Origin: an uncultured Flavihumibacter sp.
GTDB lineage: Bacteria; Bacteroidota; Bacteroidia; Chitinophagales; Chitinophagaceae
DNA length: 27,687 nt
Direction: 5' to 3'
Assembly (NCBI GenBank): GCA_946482545.1
Contig: CAMLRX010000060.1
Location: 1 to 27,687 of the forward strand
The position numbers and the translations under genes are program-made. Positions 1 through 7,484 of this stretch are shown here, piece by piece. Each line of letters begins with the position of its first letter. The first letter of the stretch is position 1. The notes below the pieces were generated by a model that saw only the letters and a program-made list of their open reading frames with translations, searched no databases and had not been told where the DNA came from.

Positions 1-428
1 AAAAAATTATCATCCGGCATTACCCTCAGCACCAGCTTTGCGGAAGCATCCGTAAGACGTGCCGTCCTGTTTATTTTCACGGGTATGGCTACACGAAAGC
101 CGTTTCCCGGCACTTTAAAAGAAGCGGGCAACACGTATTCGGACGGTTGAGCGGTACTGGAAGGATCAACCTGGAGGGTGAAAGTGCGCTCTTCAGGTGT
201 AACCGTTCCCATTACCTGCGCATAGAGGTTTACCACGGTATCGCGCAAGGAATTCGGCCAGATGGCGAAAGAAAACACCAGCGAGTCGCCCAAAGCGCCG
301 TCTGAATTGTTGGCTGTAAGCAATAGTCTCGCATCCGACCTGAAGGCGGGATCAAGCTCGTTCTTCTTACAACCCAGGAATGTGAGCGCCGGAAGAAGCA
401 ATAACAGGATATATATTCGTTTATTCAT
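1..428 (-). CDS. DUF4843-like SusD-associated lipoprotein (3' end outside window)
   Basis: This is the open N-terminal part (142 codons) of a small lipoprotein; its end lies beyond the left edge. The ATG at 428 is followed by a basic residue pair, a leucine-rich hydrophobic stretch and a lipobox-like LTFLGC, which puts the lipidated Cys at residue 20. The rest contains FSFAIWP, VNLYAQVMGTVTPEERTF and VMPDDNF, a pattern typical of the DUF4843 lipoproteins encoded directly after SusD in Bacteroidota. It starts 20 bases after the SusD stop, so it is very probably the last-but-unknown gene of the sigma1/FecR1/SusC1/SusD1 operon. By analogy it would be an outer-membrane surface glycan- or peptide-binding accessory protein. 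The family assignment is from motif memory, not a search; the lipoprotein nature is seen directly. Confidence 0.75.
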   Translation of the reverse strand, partial: MNKRIYILLLLLPALTFLGCKKNELDPAFRSDARLLLTANNSDGALGDSLVFSFAIWPNSLRDTVVNLYAQVMGTVTPEERTFTLQVDPSSTAQPSEYVLPASFKVPGNGFRVAIPVKINRTARLTDASAKLVLRVMPDDNF

Positions 429-448
429 TTCAGTTCAATTAAAAATTA

Positions 449-1912
449 TCAGAATCCAAATTCGAGTTCAGCGGGCGGCAAAGGCAGTACATACCGTGCG
501 GAAGGATAGGTTCCGTTTACACCAGGCACGGCCGCGCCATTCCTTCTTTTGAAGTAGAAGAACAGTTGTCCTTCAGAAGGAAATTCTTTCCAGTATTCTT
601 TCCTGATCTCCTCCTGTATCTGGTCTGCGGTGAGTGATGCCGATAAAGGAGCGGTTACGCCCCTGCTGGCGCGAACAGCGGTAAGGTAACTGGTGGCTTT
701 GGCCGGATCGGTGGCTTTCAGGCATTCGGCCGCGATATAATACATTTCAGGAATTCTGATGAGTGGCATTCTCTTGGCATACGCTTCCGTTATGCCATTG
801 GGCTGATACAGTTTCCCGAAGAATATTTTCGGCGACGGCAGGTTAGAAAGGTTCCGGATCAGGTACACGAGCCTGTAATCCGCGGCGCCGATGGAGCCCG
901 ATTCAAATTGCTGCGTCAGCCGCGATGAATTGACGGTGAGCGTGGTCTGAAAACGGCTGGAATCCAGCAGGTCCGTGTAATTGAGGGCCATATCGTTCAC
1001 AAAAAGGCCAAAAATGTGCTCGGTGGTAAACACCCTGTTCCGGGCCGCTTCGTTGCTGGTGGCGATGGTAGACTGTGCCACCCACGGGAATTTCTGCCCG
1101 GCTACAGCTATCACGGCTTCAGCGGCAGGTAAAGCCTTATCGGTAGCGCCCACCCAGAGCTGCGCCCGCGCCTCCAGCGCTTTCACCGCGTAATAATTGA
1201 AACGGAGCGACCTGTTCATCAGGTAACCGTTATCTATATCCGTAGTAATCGTTTCACCTGTAAGTATGGGATCATTTCTGAGTTCCTCCGTCGCCTTCGT
1301 CACATCTTCGAAAATCAGTTGCATCACTTCCGCGGAACTGGCTTTTCCCGTAACCGTGGTCGCGTACGTTTTCAGGTAGGGAATGGCGGGAAGGCTTGCG
1401 CCGCCCGAAGCGTATGAGGTACCGAACAGGCGCAGCAGGTCGAAATGCAGGAAGGCCCTTAAGCCCAATGCTTCGCCTTTGATGATGTGGTAATTTTTGG
1501 GAAGAAACTTTGTAGTGTCCGCTCTTTCCAGTTCCTGGAGCAGCTTGTTCACGTTCGCGATGGCATTGTACTGGTTAGCCCAAACGCTGTTGATGATGTT
1601 TTGCGTGGCCGCATTGGTGTACAATCCCGCGAAAGCATCACGGTAAGCCAGGGAGCCGTTGGAACTGTTCAGCACATACATGCCGCCGAGCACATCGGCA
1701 AGGCCGAAAGTAAGTTCACGGCCATATTGCGCCGGGCGCCCCATCAGCAGGTAAACACCATTCAGGGCTTCTTTAAAACCCTGTTCGTTGCCGTAAAAAT
1801 CCAGGTCCTCTATCTGGGTCTTGGGAGAAACCTCCACCCATTTTTTACAGGAGGCGACCGAAAATAGCAGGAACGCCAGCCCGAGTATATGTATAGTTCG
1901 TTTAATTGACAT
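449..1912 (-). CDS. susD-like: SusD/RagB-family outer-membrane nutrient-binding lipoprotein (system 1)
   Basis: The 487-residue protein starts with a signal peptide ending in the lipobox FSVASC (Cys22) followed by KKW, as in surface-exposed Bacteroidota lipoproteins. The N-terminal part (about 25-240) has the SusD-like helical pattern, with FKEALNGVYLLM and ALGLRAFLHFDLLRLFG, the latter being the conserved tetratricopeptide-like helix with the R-A-x-x-H/Y-F-D-L-x-R-x-F-G signature. The C-terminal third contains RIPEMYYIAAECL and EEIRKEYWKEFPSEGQLFFYFKR, matching the RagB/SusD C-terminal domain. It acts as the substrate-capturing lid on the SusC channel. It follows SusC1 by only 12 bases, so it is co-transcribed with it. 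The length is normal for the family and no disruption is seen. The ligand cannot be deduced from sequence. Confidence 0.93.
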   Translation of the reverse strand: MSIKRTIHILGLAFLLFSVASCKKWVEVSPKTQIEDLDFYGNEQGFKEALNGVYLLMGRPAQYGRELTFGLADVLGGMYVLNSSNGSLAYRDAFAGLYTNAATQNIINSVWANQYNAIANVNKLLQELERADTTKFLPKNYHIIKGEALGLRAFLHFDLLRLFGTSYASGGASLPAIPYLKTYATTVTGKASSAEVMQLIFEDVTKATEELRNDPILTGETITTDIDNGYLMNRSLRFNYYAVKALEARAQLWVGATDKALPAAEAVIAVAGQKFPWVAQSTIATSNEAARNRVFTTEHIFGLFVNDMALNYTDLLDSSRFQTTLTVNSSRLTQQFESGSIGAADYRLVYLIRNLSNLPSPKIFFGKLYQPNGITEAYAKRMPLIRIPEMYYIAAECLKATDPAKATSYLTAVRASRGVTAPLSASLTADQIQEEIRKEYWKEFPSEGQLFFYFKRRNGAAVPGVNGTYPSARYVLPLPPAELEFGF

Positions 1913-1924
1913 GTTGTTCTGTTT

Positions 1925-4900
1925 TTAGAATGAAGCCTGAAGGGTGAACTGGAAACTGCGCGCAAAGGGGTATGCGGTGCCGCGTTCCACTTCAACGGAA
2001 GAAAGCACGAATACCTCGTTCATATTGAGCCCGGCCCTGAGCCTGGAAAAGCCAAGTGATTTGATGGCCCTGATTCTTTCCAGGTCGTAAGCGATGTTCA
2101 GCGAAGCGAAATTGAGCTGGTTGTTGTCTTCCACGAAGCGGGTGCTCAGTTGTGTAACGGTGGTGCTGGCCACATCTTTAAAGAAGCTCACATCGCCGGG
2201 TTTGCGCCACCTGTCGGTTAGCACCCTTCTGTCCACGTTCTGGTAAATGTTCGCGTTCTCTACTTTGCTTACCAGTGTTGAGTTGTACATCTGCCCGCCA
2301 TACTGGAAGCGGAAAGAGGTATTCACCTGTAACCCCTGGTGCTGGAAGTTGAAACCGAAGTTGCCGGAAATTTTCGGCAGCAGATCGCCTGCCACCACCT
2401 GGTCGTTGGCGTTCCAGTTGTAGGATACAGTACCGTCTTTTTTCAGGTACACTTCCCTGCCCGTGGCCGGATCGATGCCGAGGGACTGAACGGCCCATAT
2501 CGCGTTCATCGATTGCCCCTCTTCAAACCTTACACGTGGTTTGGCGGCTTCTTTATTGGTGGCAGCGTTGTTGCCGCTGATGGAATCCTGCGAAGCGTTC
2601 CATGCCTTGAGGGAATTGGAGATTTCCCGGATGGTATTTTTGTTGTGGGAAGCCAGCACGAAGACGGTGAGCGAACTCTTTTTGGCCGCGTTGCTGAATA
2701 TCCTGTAATCCAGCCTTACGTCAACTCCTTTGTTCTCTGCTTTTCCGAGGTTGGCCTTGTAAGTGTTGAAGCCCGCGGATGGCGGCAGGGTGATGTCCGT
2801 TACCAATCCATCGGTGGTACTGATGTAATAGTCGGCCCTGATGTTGAATTTTTTGAAAAGGGAGATGTCCGTTCCGAAGTTCATATCCTGGCGGCGCTGC
2901 CATTTAAGACCGGGATTCGCGAGACCAATCAGCGTAGCGCCATTGCCGAACGTGGCATAAGCGTTCCTGAGATAGTAGGAATACGTGGATTTACTGATGG
3001 TAGAGTTGAAGTTCTGGGAACCGGTGTACCCGTTGGTGGCACGGAGCCTGAACTGGTCGATGAAACCAAGGTCGGCGATGAACTTTTCCTTGTGCAGGTT
3101 CCAGCCGATACCCGTGGAATAGAATTGCCCCCAGCGGTTGTCTTTTCCATACAAAGAAGATTGGGTGGCCCTGTAAGAAACGTCAAAAAGAAAACGGTCG
3201 TCAAAAGAGTAGTTACCGGAAACAATGCCGCTCATGTCTTTCACCGTACTTTCAAAACCCGTGGGGCGGGAATTGAGGAGATACTGCAATCCCAGCGACA
3301 TAAAATCGAGCCGGTCGTTCGGGAAACCTTCCACCGCGTGCGCGATGTTCAACGTCTGGTTGCTGGTGTAGTCGCCTCCACCGTTCAACGCGAAGTAGTG
3401 CTGACCAACGTTCTTGGTATAGTTCAGCATCAGCCTTCCGGAATAGAAGTCGATGCTGCCATCGCCCTTCGTGTAACGGCCTTTCCTGGAAGCGCCTGCG
3501 CCGGAGAACTCTGAAGTGGTAAACATGGTATGTTCTGCCGGAAGAAACTCGTGGCTTTCATTCAGTTGTTTTGTGATGCTGAAATTACCAACGGCCCTTA
3601 ACCCAGGCAGCAAACGCCAATCGAGGTTAAAGTTGTTGGTAATGTCAGTGTACCTGGAATAGTCCAGTATTTTGAGGGTTGAATTAAAAGCAGGGTTGTA
3701 CACCGATTCGTTAACAACCCCTCCGGGAGCGCCTCCGCCCTGTGGCCTTGTGATGGTATTGATCACCTTCAGTATCTGTCCGTTCTCATTCTGGTAGGGC
3801 AGGTAGGGGTTCATCGCGGCATACTGGGAGAAGTCGCCCCAGGGCGAATTATCGGCCCTGTTGTTGGTGATGGTGAGAATATTATTGAATGATATTTTTT
3901 TCACGCGATAGGTAAGATCGATGGCTGCGGTGGTGGTTTTCCGGTCGGAACCTTTCATGGCACCGGTCACTTTGTTGTACATGAGGTCCACGCCATAACG
4001 GAAACTTTCGTCGCCACCTTCCACGCGCATGGAGTGGCGCTGGCCCCAACCATTTTGTACGGGTTTCGAGAGCCAGTCGGTATTCACGCCGCTCAATACC
4101 AGCGCGAGGTTTTCGTTGTAGCGTTGCTTCAGGATATACTGACCACTGCCTGCAGTGGAGTTGGAATAGATACCGCCTGCCAGTTCCACTTCCAGTTTTT
4201 CGGCCGCGTTGGTCAGGTTGTAGCTGGAAAGATCGGGTGCCTGTAAAGTAATATTGGTATTGTAGGAAAGCCGCAGCTTCCCGGCCTGCGGCCGTATCGT
4301 TTCTATCACCACCACGCCATTGGCGGCACGTGAACCGTAAATGGCTTTGGAGGCGGCATCTTTCAATACGTTGATACTTTTTACACGGTAAATATCCAGG
4401 TCGATCACTTTCTGAATTGTAGTCTCAAAACCATCCAGGATAAACAAGGGCAGGTTGGGGTTTGTAGTGTATTCGCCCCGAAGGTCCGGCAGGCCTGATT
4501 GTCCCCTCAACTGGATATTCGGAATCGCGTTGGGGTCCGAACCCAGCTCCATGTTATCAATGATCTGGAAGGCCGGATCCAGGTTCCGGAGACTTTGCAG
4601 CACGTTCACACTGCCCACTTTCAGCAGCTCATCCTGCGTGAAGCTGGTGGTAGCGCCGGTGAAGCTGGATGCTTTGCGGTTGAACATTCCCGTTACCACC
4701 ACATCTTTCATGGAAACATCGGAAACGCTGAGTACAATACGAAGGTTCGTGCGGCCGCCCACCACCACTTCCTGGCTTTCGAAGCCAACGGAACTGATCA
4801 CCAGCACCTGGCCCGGATTGGCATCAATGCTGAACTTTCCATTCTGATCGGTGGTGGCGCCTTTAGCGGAACCTTTCACCAGCACGCTGGCGCCCGATAC

Positions 4901-5356
4901 AGGCTCCTGCGTTTTCCCATCTACCACGGTTCCCGTAATATTTACAAAGGCGATCACCGTTTCAGCCACCGGTTCTTTTTTGGGTGTAACCTCTTTTTCA
5001 TACACCACCACCACCCCATCCACGATGCGGTAACCGAGTGGCTGCGTGCGGAACAATTGGTTCAGGGCATCCTGTAAGGGCATATTCTTAATGTCCAGGT
5101 CCACGGGCCGGCTCTTGCGGAGCAATTGCAGATCCAGCATAAACGAGAGCCCGGTTTGTGACCGCACCTCACGGATCACTTTTTCCAGCGTGGCCTTCTT
5201 CGCTGAAATGGTGACATTCTGGGAAAAGCTCCTGGCCGTAACGTGCAAACAGGCAGCGAGCAGTAAAATAGCGGTAACTTTCATGATCCGCAAAGTTTTG
5301 GTGAAGCATCCTGGAGGCAAATAAGTGCCCCGGACAAAGAAATCCTTTAAAAGCAT
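1925..5356 (-). CDS. susC-like: SusC/RagA-family TonB-dependent transporter with STN signalling domain (system 1)
   Basis: The 1143-residue outer-membrane channel pairs with SusD1. Domains seen: a pre-signal leader (1-24, ending TKTLRI), signal peptide (25-45), STN domain (about 48-120, with NMPLQDALNQLF and YRIVDGVVVVYE), carboxypeptidase-regulatory-like beta-sandwich (about 138-212, TGTVVDGKTQEPVSGASVLV), TonB-box-like DVVVTG (about 218-223), plug (about 225-360, with PLFILDGFE and SKAIYGSRAANGVVVI) and a long barrel ending in a terminal Phe, as expected for BAM targeting. The STN domain makes it a sensory transporter that can signal to FecR1 encoded just upstream. I chose the ATG at 5356, although MKVTAIL at 5284 is a possible internal start. 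The AAGTTATG start context and the TKTLxxMKxT leader are shared with SusC2, which supports the long form. Confidence 0.95.
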   Translation of the reverse strand: MLLKDFFVRGTYLPPGCFTKTLRIMKVTAILLLAACLHVTARSFSQNVTISAKKATLEKVIREVRSQTGLSFMLDLQLLRKSRPVDLDIKNMPLQDALNQLFRTQPLGYRIVDGVVVVYEKEVTPKKEPVAETVIAFVNITGTVVDGKTQEPVSGASVLVKGSAKGATTDQNGKFSIDANPGQVLVISSVGFESQEVVVGGRTNLRIVLSVSDVSMKDVVVTGMFNRKASSFTGATTSFTQDELLKVGSVNVLQSLRNLDPAFQIIDNMELGSDPNAIPNIQLRGQSGLPDLRGEYTTNPNLPLFILDGFETTIQKVIDLDIYRVKSINVLKDAASKAIYGSRAANGVVVIETIRPQAGKLRLSYNTNITLQAPDLSSYNLTNAAEKLEVELAGGIYSNSTAGSGQYILKQRYNENLALVLSGVNTDWLSKPVQNGWGQRHSMRVEGGDESFRYGVDLMYNKVTGAMKGSDRKTTTAAIDLTYRVKKISFNNILTITNNRADNSPWGDFSQYAAMNPYLPYQNENGQILKVINTITRPQGGGAPGGVVNESVYNPAFNSTLKILDYSRYTDITNNFNLDWRLLPGLRAVGNFSITKQLNESHEFLPAEHTMFTTSEFSGAGASRKGRYTKGDGSIDFYSGRLMLNYTKNVGQHYFALNGGGDYTSNQTLNIAHAVEGFPNDRLDFMSLGLQYLLNSRPTGFESTVKDMSGIVSGNYSFDDRFLFDVSYRATQSSLYGKDNRWGQFYSTGIGWNLHKEKFIADLGFIDQFRLRATNGYTGSQNFNSTISKSTYSYYLRNAYATFGNGATLIGLANPGLKWQRRQDMNFGTDISLFKKFNIRADYYISTTDGLVTDITLPPSAGFNTYKANLGKAENKGVDVRLDYRIFSNAAKKSSLTVFVLASHNKNTIREISNSLKAWNASQDSISGNNAATNKEAAKPRVRFEEGQSMNAIWAVQSLGIDPATGREVYLKKDGTVSYNWNANDQVVAGDLLPKISGNFGFNFQHQGLQVNTSFRFQYGGQMYNSTLVSKVENANIYQNVDRRVLTDRWRKPGDVSFFKDVASTTVTQLSTRFVEDNNQLNFASLNIAYDLERIRAIKSLGFSRLRAGLNMNEVFVLSSVEVERGTAYPFARSFQFTLQASF

Positions 5357-5363
5357 AACTTTG
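5356..5363 (+). promoter_or_regulatory. Candidate plus-strand -7 box (TAACTTTG) opposite the susC1 start
   Basis: TAACTTTG fits the Bacteroidota -7 consensus TAnnTTTG exactly and points away from susC1, into the FecR1-SusC1 gap. It overlaps the susC1 ATG on the other strand. The same position at susC2 reads TAACTTAG. No convincing -33 TTTG lies 19-21 bases upstream, so this is only a half-promoter by sequence. The box could also be conserved simply as susC start-codon context. Confidence 0.3.
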
Positions 5364-5369
5364 GTCAGT

Positions 5370-5465
5370 TTTGGTTGATGAATAAAAAGCGTCTTAAGCG
5401 ATGAAAATTTGTTTGCTCAACCTGACTTCCGGCCGCTTCGTCTCGTACACGAAGCGGCTTTCTTT
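5370..5465 (+). ncRNA. Candidate cis-antisense small RNA over the susC1 leader
   Basis: The proposed RNA is about 96 nt, transcribed opposite to susC1 from just after the TAACTTTG box and ending in the hairpin plus T-rich tract at 5432-5465. It shares ordered blocks with the equivalent gap upstream of susC2: TTTGGTTGA, then AAGC, then GA-TGAAAATT-GTTT, then ACTTC--CGG, then a hairpin whose 7-base loop contains TCGTA. Spacing to the susC ATG is almost the same in both copies (the TGAAAATT block starts about 45 and 42 bases upstream). The RNA would cover the susC1 ribosome-binding region. Antisense RNAs over susC-like leaders (DonS type) are known in Bacteroides. Transcription here is inferred, not shown. 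The alternative is a structured leader of the susC1 mRNA on the minus strand. Confidence 0.42.
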
Positions 5466-5466
5466 C
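5432..5466 (+). terminator. Hairpin with T-rich tail between fecR1 and susC1 (plus-strand terminator-like)
   Basis: GCCGCTTCGT (5432-5441) pairs perfectly with ACGAAGCGGC (5449-5458), leaving the 7-base loop CTCGTAC. On the plus strand it is followed at once by TTTCTTTC. On the minus strand, where the genes lie, the stem is followed by CGGAAGTCAGG with no T tract, so it is not an ordinary terminator for fecR1. This polarity is the main reason for proposing an antisense RNA. As a minus-strand RNA it would instead be a 10-bp stem early in the susC1 leader. Confidence 0.5.
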
Positions 5467-5498
5467 AGGCTAGTCTATGGTTAAAAATATTGTTGTTG

Positions 5499-6683
5499 CT
5501 AAGGCGTTATTACCACGCGTCCATTTTCATACGACGAGCGGATACCGTATACTTCCATTGCCTTGAGCAGGTTCTCCAGGGAGATGTTCCTGCTCACCGA
5601 AGCGCTGAAAGAACGGGCAGGCAATGCGCCACTGATCACTACTTCCACATTGTACCACCGGGCCAACTGCCGCATTATCGTGGAGAAATTGGTGCCGGAA
5701 AAACTGAAGTATCCATTCTTCCAGGCTACTATTTCCTCTATATCTTCCACCTGTTTTTTACGGAGCTCTGTTCTGGCCTGCGCATCATCCTGCACCTGAT
5801 CGCCGGGAACCAGTTTTTGTACTTCTGTGCCGCGTTTGTATTGAATGGCTCCTTCCAGCAATGTCGTTTTCACAGTGGGTTCATCTTCATAAGCATTGAT
5901 GTTGAAACTGGTGCCCAGCACTTCGATGAAAGATTGATTCGGAAGTTGTACGATGAACGGTTGGGCTGCATTCTTCGCCACTTCGAGGTACACTTCACCG
6001 GTTACCTGCACCACCCGTTGCTGACCGGAGAACACTGTGGGGAAACGAATGGAGGAGGCGCAATTGAGCCAGGCCTTCGAACCGTCGGGCAACATCACCT
6101 GGAACTGCCGCCCACGTGGCGTGGTCATGGTATTGTACAGCACTTCCCCGGAAGTTTGCGCTGTGGGTTCATAAACGAGTTGTCCGTTCCTGATCACAGC
6201 CTGTGCACCATTCTGCATGGCCACCACGCCGTTTCCCATGCTGTCCAGCACTACCTGGCGACCATCCGTAAGCGTGAGTACCGCCCCTTCCTTACCGGGC
6301 GCCACATTCTTCAAATCCGCTTTTACCAGGTCAGGTCCAGGGCTTTCCTTCCTGTTCATCCAGATTGCGGCAGCGACACTCAGCACAAGCACAACAGCCA
6401 CGGCCCAGCGCCATTTCCGCAGGAAATGTACCCGGTGAACGGGCGCCATGGCTACAGGCGCAACCGGCTCTACCCGCAATATGGCTTCCAGCATTTCCCT
6501 CCCTGCTTCTTCCGGCAATGACACCGGCGGCAGCAGGGACACATCTATCCCGGACAACACCTCCTCCAGCGGCGCATCGTTTTTCAACGACTGCACCAAC
6601 AGAAATAACTCCTCCCTTTCGGCAGGTGTGGCCGTTTTATGGAGATACCTGTAGAGCAGGTCGTTTATACGTTGCGTTTCCAT
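5499..6683 (-). CDS. fecR-like: FecR-family anti-sigma factor (system 1)
   Basis: The 394-residue inner-membrane regulator holds its sigma factor until SusC1 signals. A short cytoplasmic anti-sigma region (about 1-85, ETQRINDLLYRYLHKTAT) is followed by a single membrane segment (about 91-108, WAVAVVLVLSVAAAIW). The periplasmic FecR domain has the hallmark TTPRGRQFQVMLPDGSKAWL, GEVYLEVAKN and VLGTSFNINAYEDE, and a DUF4974-like STN-related C-terminus follows (about 325-394, FSGTNFSTIMRQLARWYNV). The frame is open further upstream to 6851, but the ATG at 6683 is chosen because it gives the normal N-terminus and lies 70 bases after the sigma1 stop. The upstream extension would overlap the sigma gene. 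SusC1 follows after 142 bases containing the hairpin described separately. Confidence 0.93.
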   Translation of the reverse strand: METQRINDLLYRYLHKTATPAEREELFLLVQSLKNDAPLEEVLSGIDVSLLPPVSLPEEAGREMLEAILRVEPVAPVAMAPVHRVHFLRKWRWAVAVVLVLSVAAAIWMNRKESPGPDLVKADLKNVAPGKEGAVLTLTDGRQVVLDSMGNGVVAMQNGAQAVIRNGQLVYEPTAQTSGEVLYNTMTTPRGRQFQVMLPDGSKAWLNCASSIRFPTVFSGQQRVVQVTGEVYLEVAKNAAQPFIVQLPNQSFIEVLGTSFNINAYEDEPTVKTTLLEGAIQYKRGTEVQKLVPGDQVQDDAQARTELRKKQVEDIEEIVAWKNGYFSFSGTNFSTIMRQLARWYNVEVVISGALPARSFSASVSRNISLENLLKAMEVYGIRSSYENGRVVITP

Positions 6684-6747
6684 GAAATTATTGTTGCTGT
6701 AATAAGGTAGTCTCCGGAACCGGCGAACGTTATTAGTTGAATGTGGA

Positions 6748-6762
6748 TTTTTTTTAAAAAAA
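6748..6762. other. A/T homopolymer junction at the sigma1 stop codon
   Basis: On the minus strand the sigma1 gene ends as GAA, then seven T, then eight A, so the TAA stop sits exactly at the T7/A8 junction. The frame of fecR1 is open through this junction and across the entire 70-base gap. Losing one base in the T run would therefore join sigma1 and FecR1 into a single reading frame. Homopolymers of this length are prone to polymerase slippage. Whether it is used is unknown. Confidence 0.4.
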
Positions 6763-7347
6763 TTCCCGGAGGAGTAAAAGCACTGTGAGCACATCCAGCC
6801 GGGCCAGCAGATAAGCCCGTACTGTACGGAGTGCAATGGTGAGGTGAACACTTACCGTTGCTTTGGCGATGCCCATTTCGCGGGCTACCGCTTCACGGTC
6901 GTAACCTTCCAGCCTGCTCAGTTCAAATACCCGTCGCTGCTGGGGTGTAAGCAGGTTAAGGGCCTGCTCCAGGGTTCTTTTCAGGTCATTCAATTCCAGG
7001 TTGCCGGAATTGGCAGCTTCCTGGCGGGGCAGGTACTCCAATGCCTCTGCACGGGAAGAAGCATCTCTTAAGAGCGTTTTGAACGCCGTCATCGACCGGT
7101 TACGGGCCAGCGTGTAGATCCATGCCTCCGGTTGATCAATCGCAGTTAACCCTGCCCTGCTCGTCCAAAGGTATAAAAACACATCCTGTACAATTTCCTC
7201 CGACCGGAACGGATGCTCCGTAAAATGGAAGGCAATACCAAAAACCCTGTCCTTCCAACGGTAAAACAAATCCGTGAACGCTTTTTCATCTCCGCGGCTG
7301 ATCCGGAGAAAAAGTTCATTGTCTGTGTATAGTTGATTCTGATCCAA
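6754..7347 (-). CDS. ECF-type RNA polymerase sigma factor (system 1)
   Basis: This is a sigma-70 family factor of the Bacteroidota FecI-like group, predicted to direct transcription of susCD1. Region 2 is visible in DNELFLRISRGDEKAFTDLF, SEEIVQDVFLYLW and AWIYTLARNRSM. Region 4 is LTPQQRRVFELSRLEGYDR followed by the helix-turn-helix AVAREMGIAKATVSVHL. The C-terminus ends in a hydrophobic tail (LTVLLLLREFF). The frame runs far upstream, but a start there would overlap the TlpA gene and a terminator. I chose the TTG at 7347 (197 residues) because family members normally begin 8-10 residues before DxELL, and because a terminator at 7429-7464 would cut transcripts just before the alternative ATG at 7419. 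A weak -7-like TATGTTTA at 7377-7370 fits the TTG choice. The start is uncertain; the gene is not. Confidence 0.88.
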   Translation of the reverse strand: MDQNQLYTDNELFLRISRGDEKAFTDLFYRWKDRVFGIAFHFTEHPFRSEEIVQDVFLYLWTSRAGLTAIDQPEAWIYTLARNRSMTAFKTLLRDASSRAEALEYLPRQEAANSGNLELNDLKRTLEQALNLLTPQQRRVFELSRLEGYDREAVAREMGIAKATVSVHLTIALRTVRAYLLARLDVLTVLLLLREFF

Positions 7348-7428
7348 GATGCTGAAGCTATGCCAGTTGTAAACATAGTTCAATTTCAGGTATTGTACCA
7401 CAGAATTGAAGAACGCCATGAAGCCGGT

Positions 7429-7464
7429 AAAAAACTTCGCCCCAACAAATGTTGAGGCGAGTTT
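7429..7464 (-). terminator. Intrinsic terminator after the TlpA gene run
   Basis: On the minus strand AAACTCGCC-T-CAACA pairs with TGTTG-G-GGCG-A-AGTTT (about 14 pairs, one mismatch and one bulged base), and the stem runs directly into six T residues (7434-7429). It lies 21 bases after the stop codon of the last TlpA-like gene. It separates the thioredoxin block from the second sigma/anti-sigma/SusCD operon, which must therefore have its own promoter. Confidence 0.8.
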
Positions 7465-7484
7465 ACGGCAAGTGTAAAAAAATC

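Noticed and set aside
2339..3514. Long plus-strand open frame (391 codons) inside susC1
   Set aside because: It lies wholly antisense to a well-supported SusC barrel, has no recognisable motif and no ribosome-binding site; it is a codon-usage shadow.
5432..5458. Hairpin as an ordinary terminator of fecR1
   Set aside because: On the gene strand no T tract follows the stem; the T-rich side is on the opposite strand.
5409..6521. Plus-strand open frame (370 codons) across fecR1
   Set aside because: Antisense to a clear FecR gene, His/Cys/Phe-rich composition typical of a shadow frame, no domain recognised. It also runs through the hairpin proposed as a terminator.
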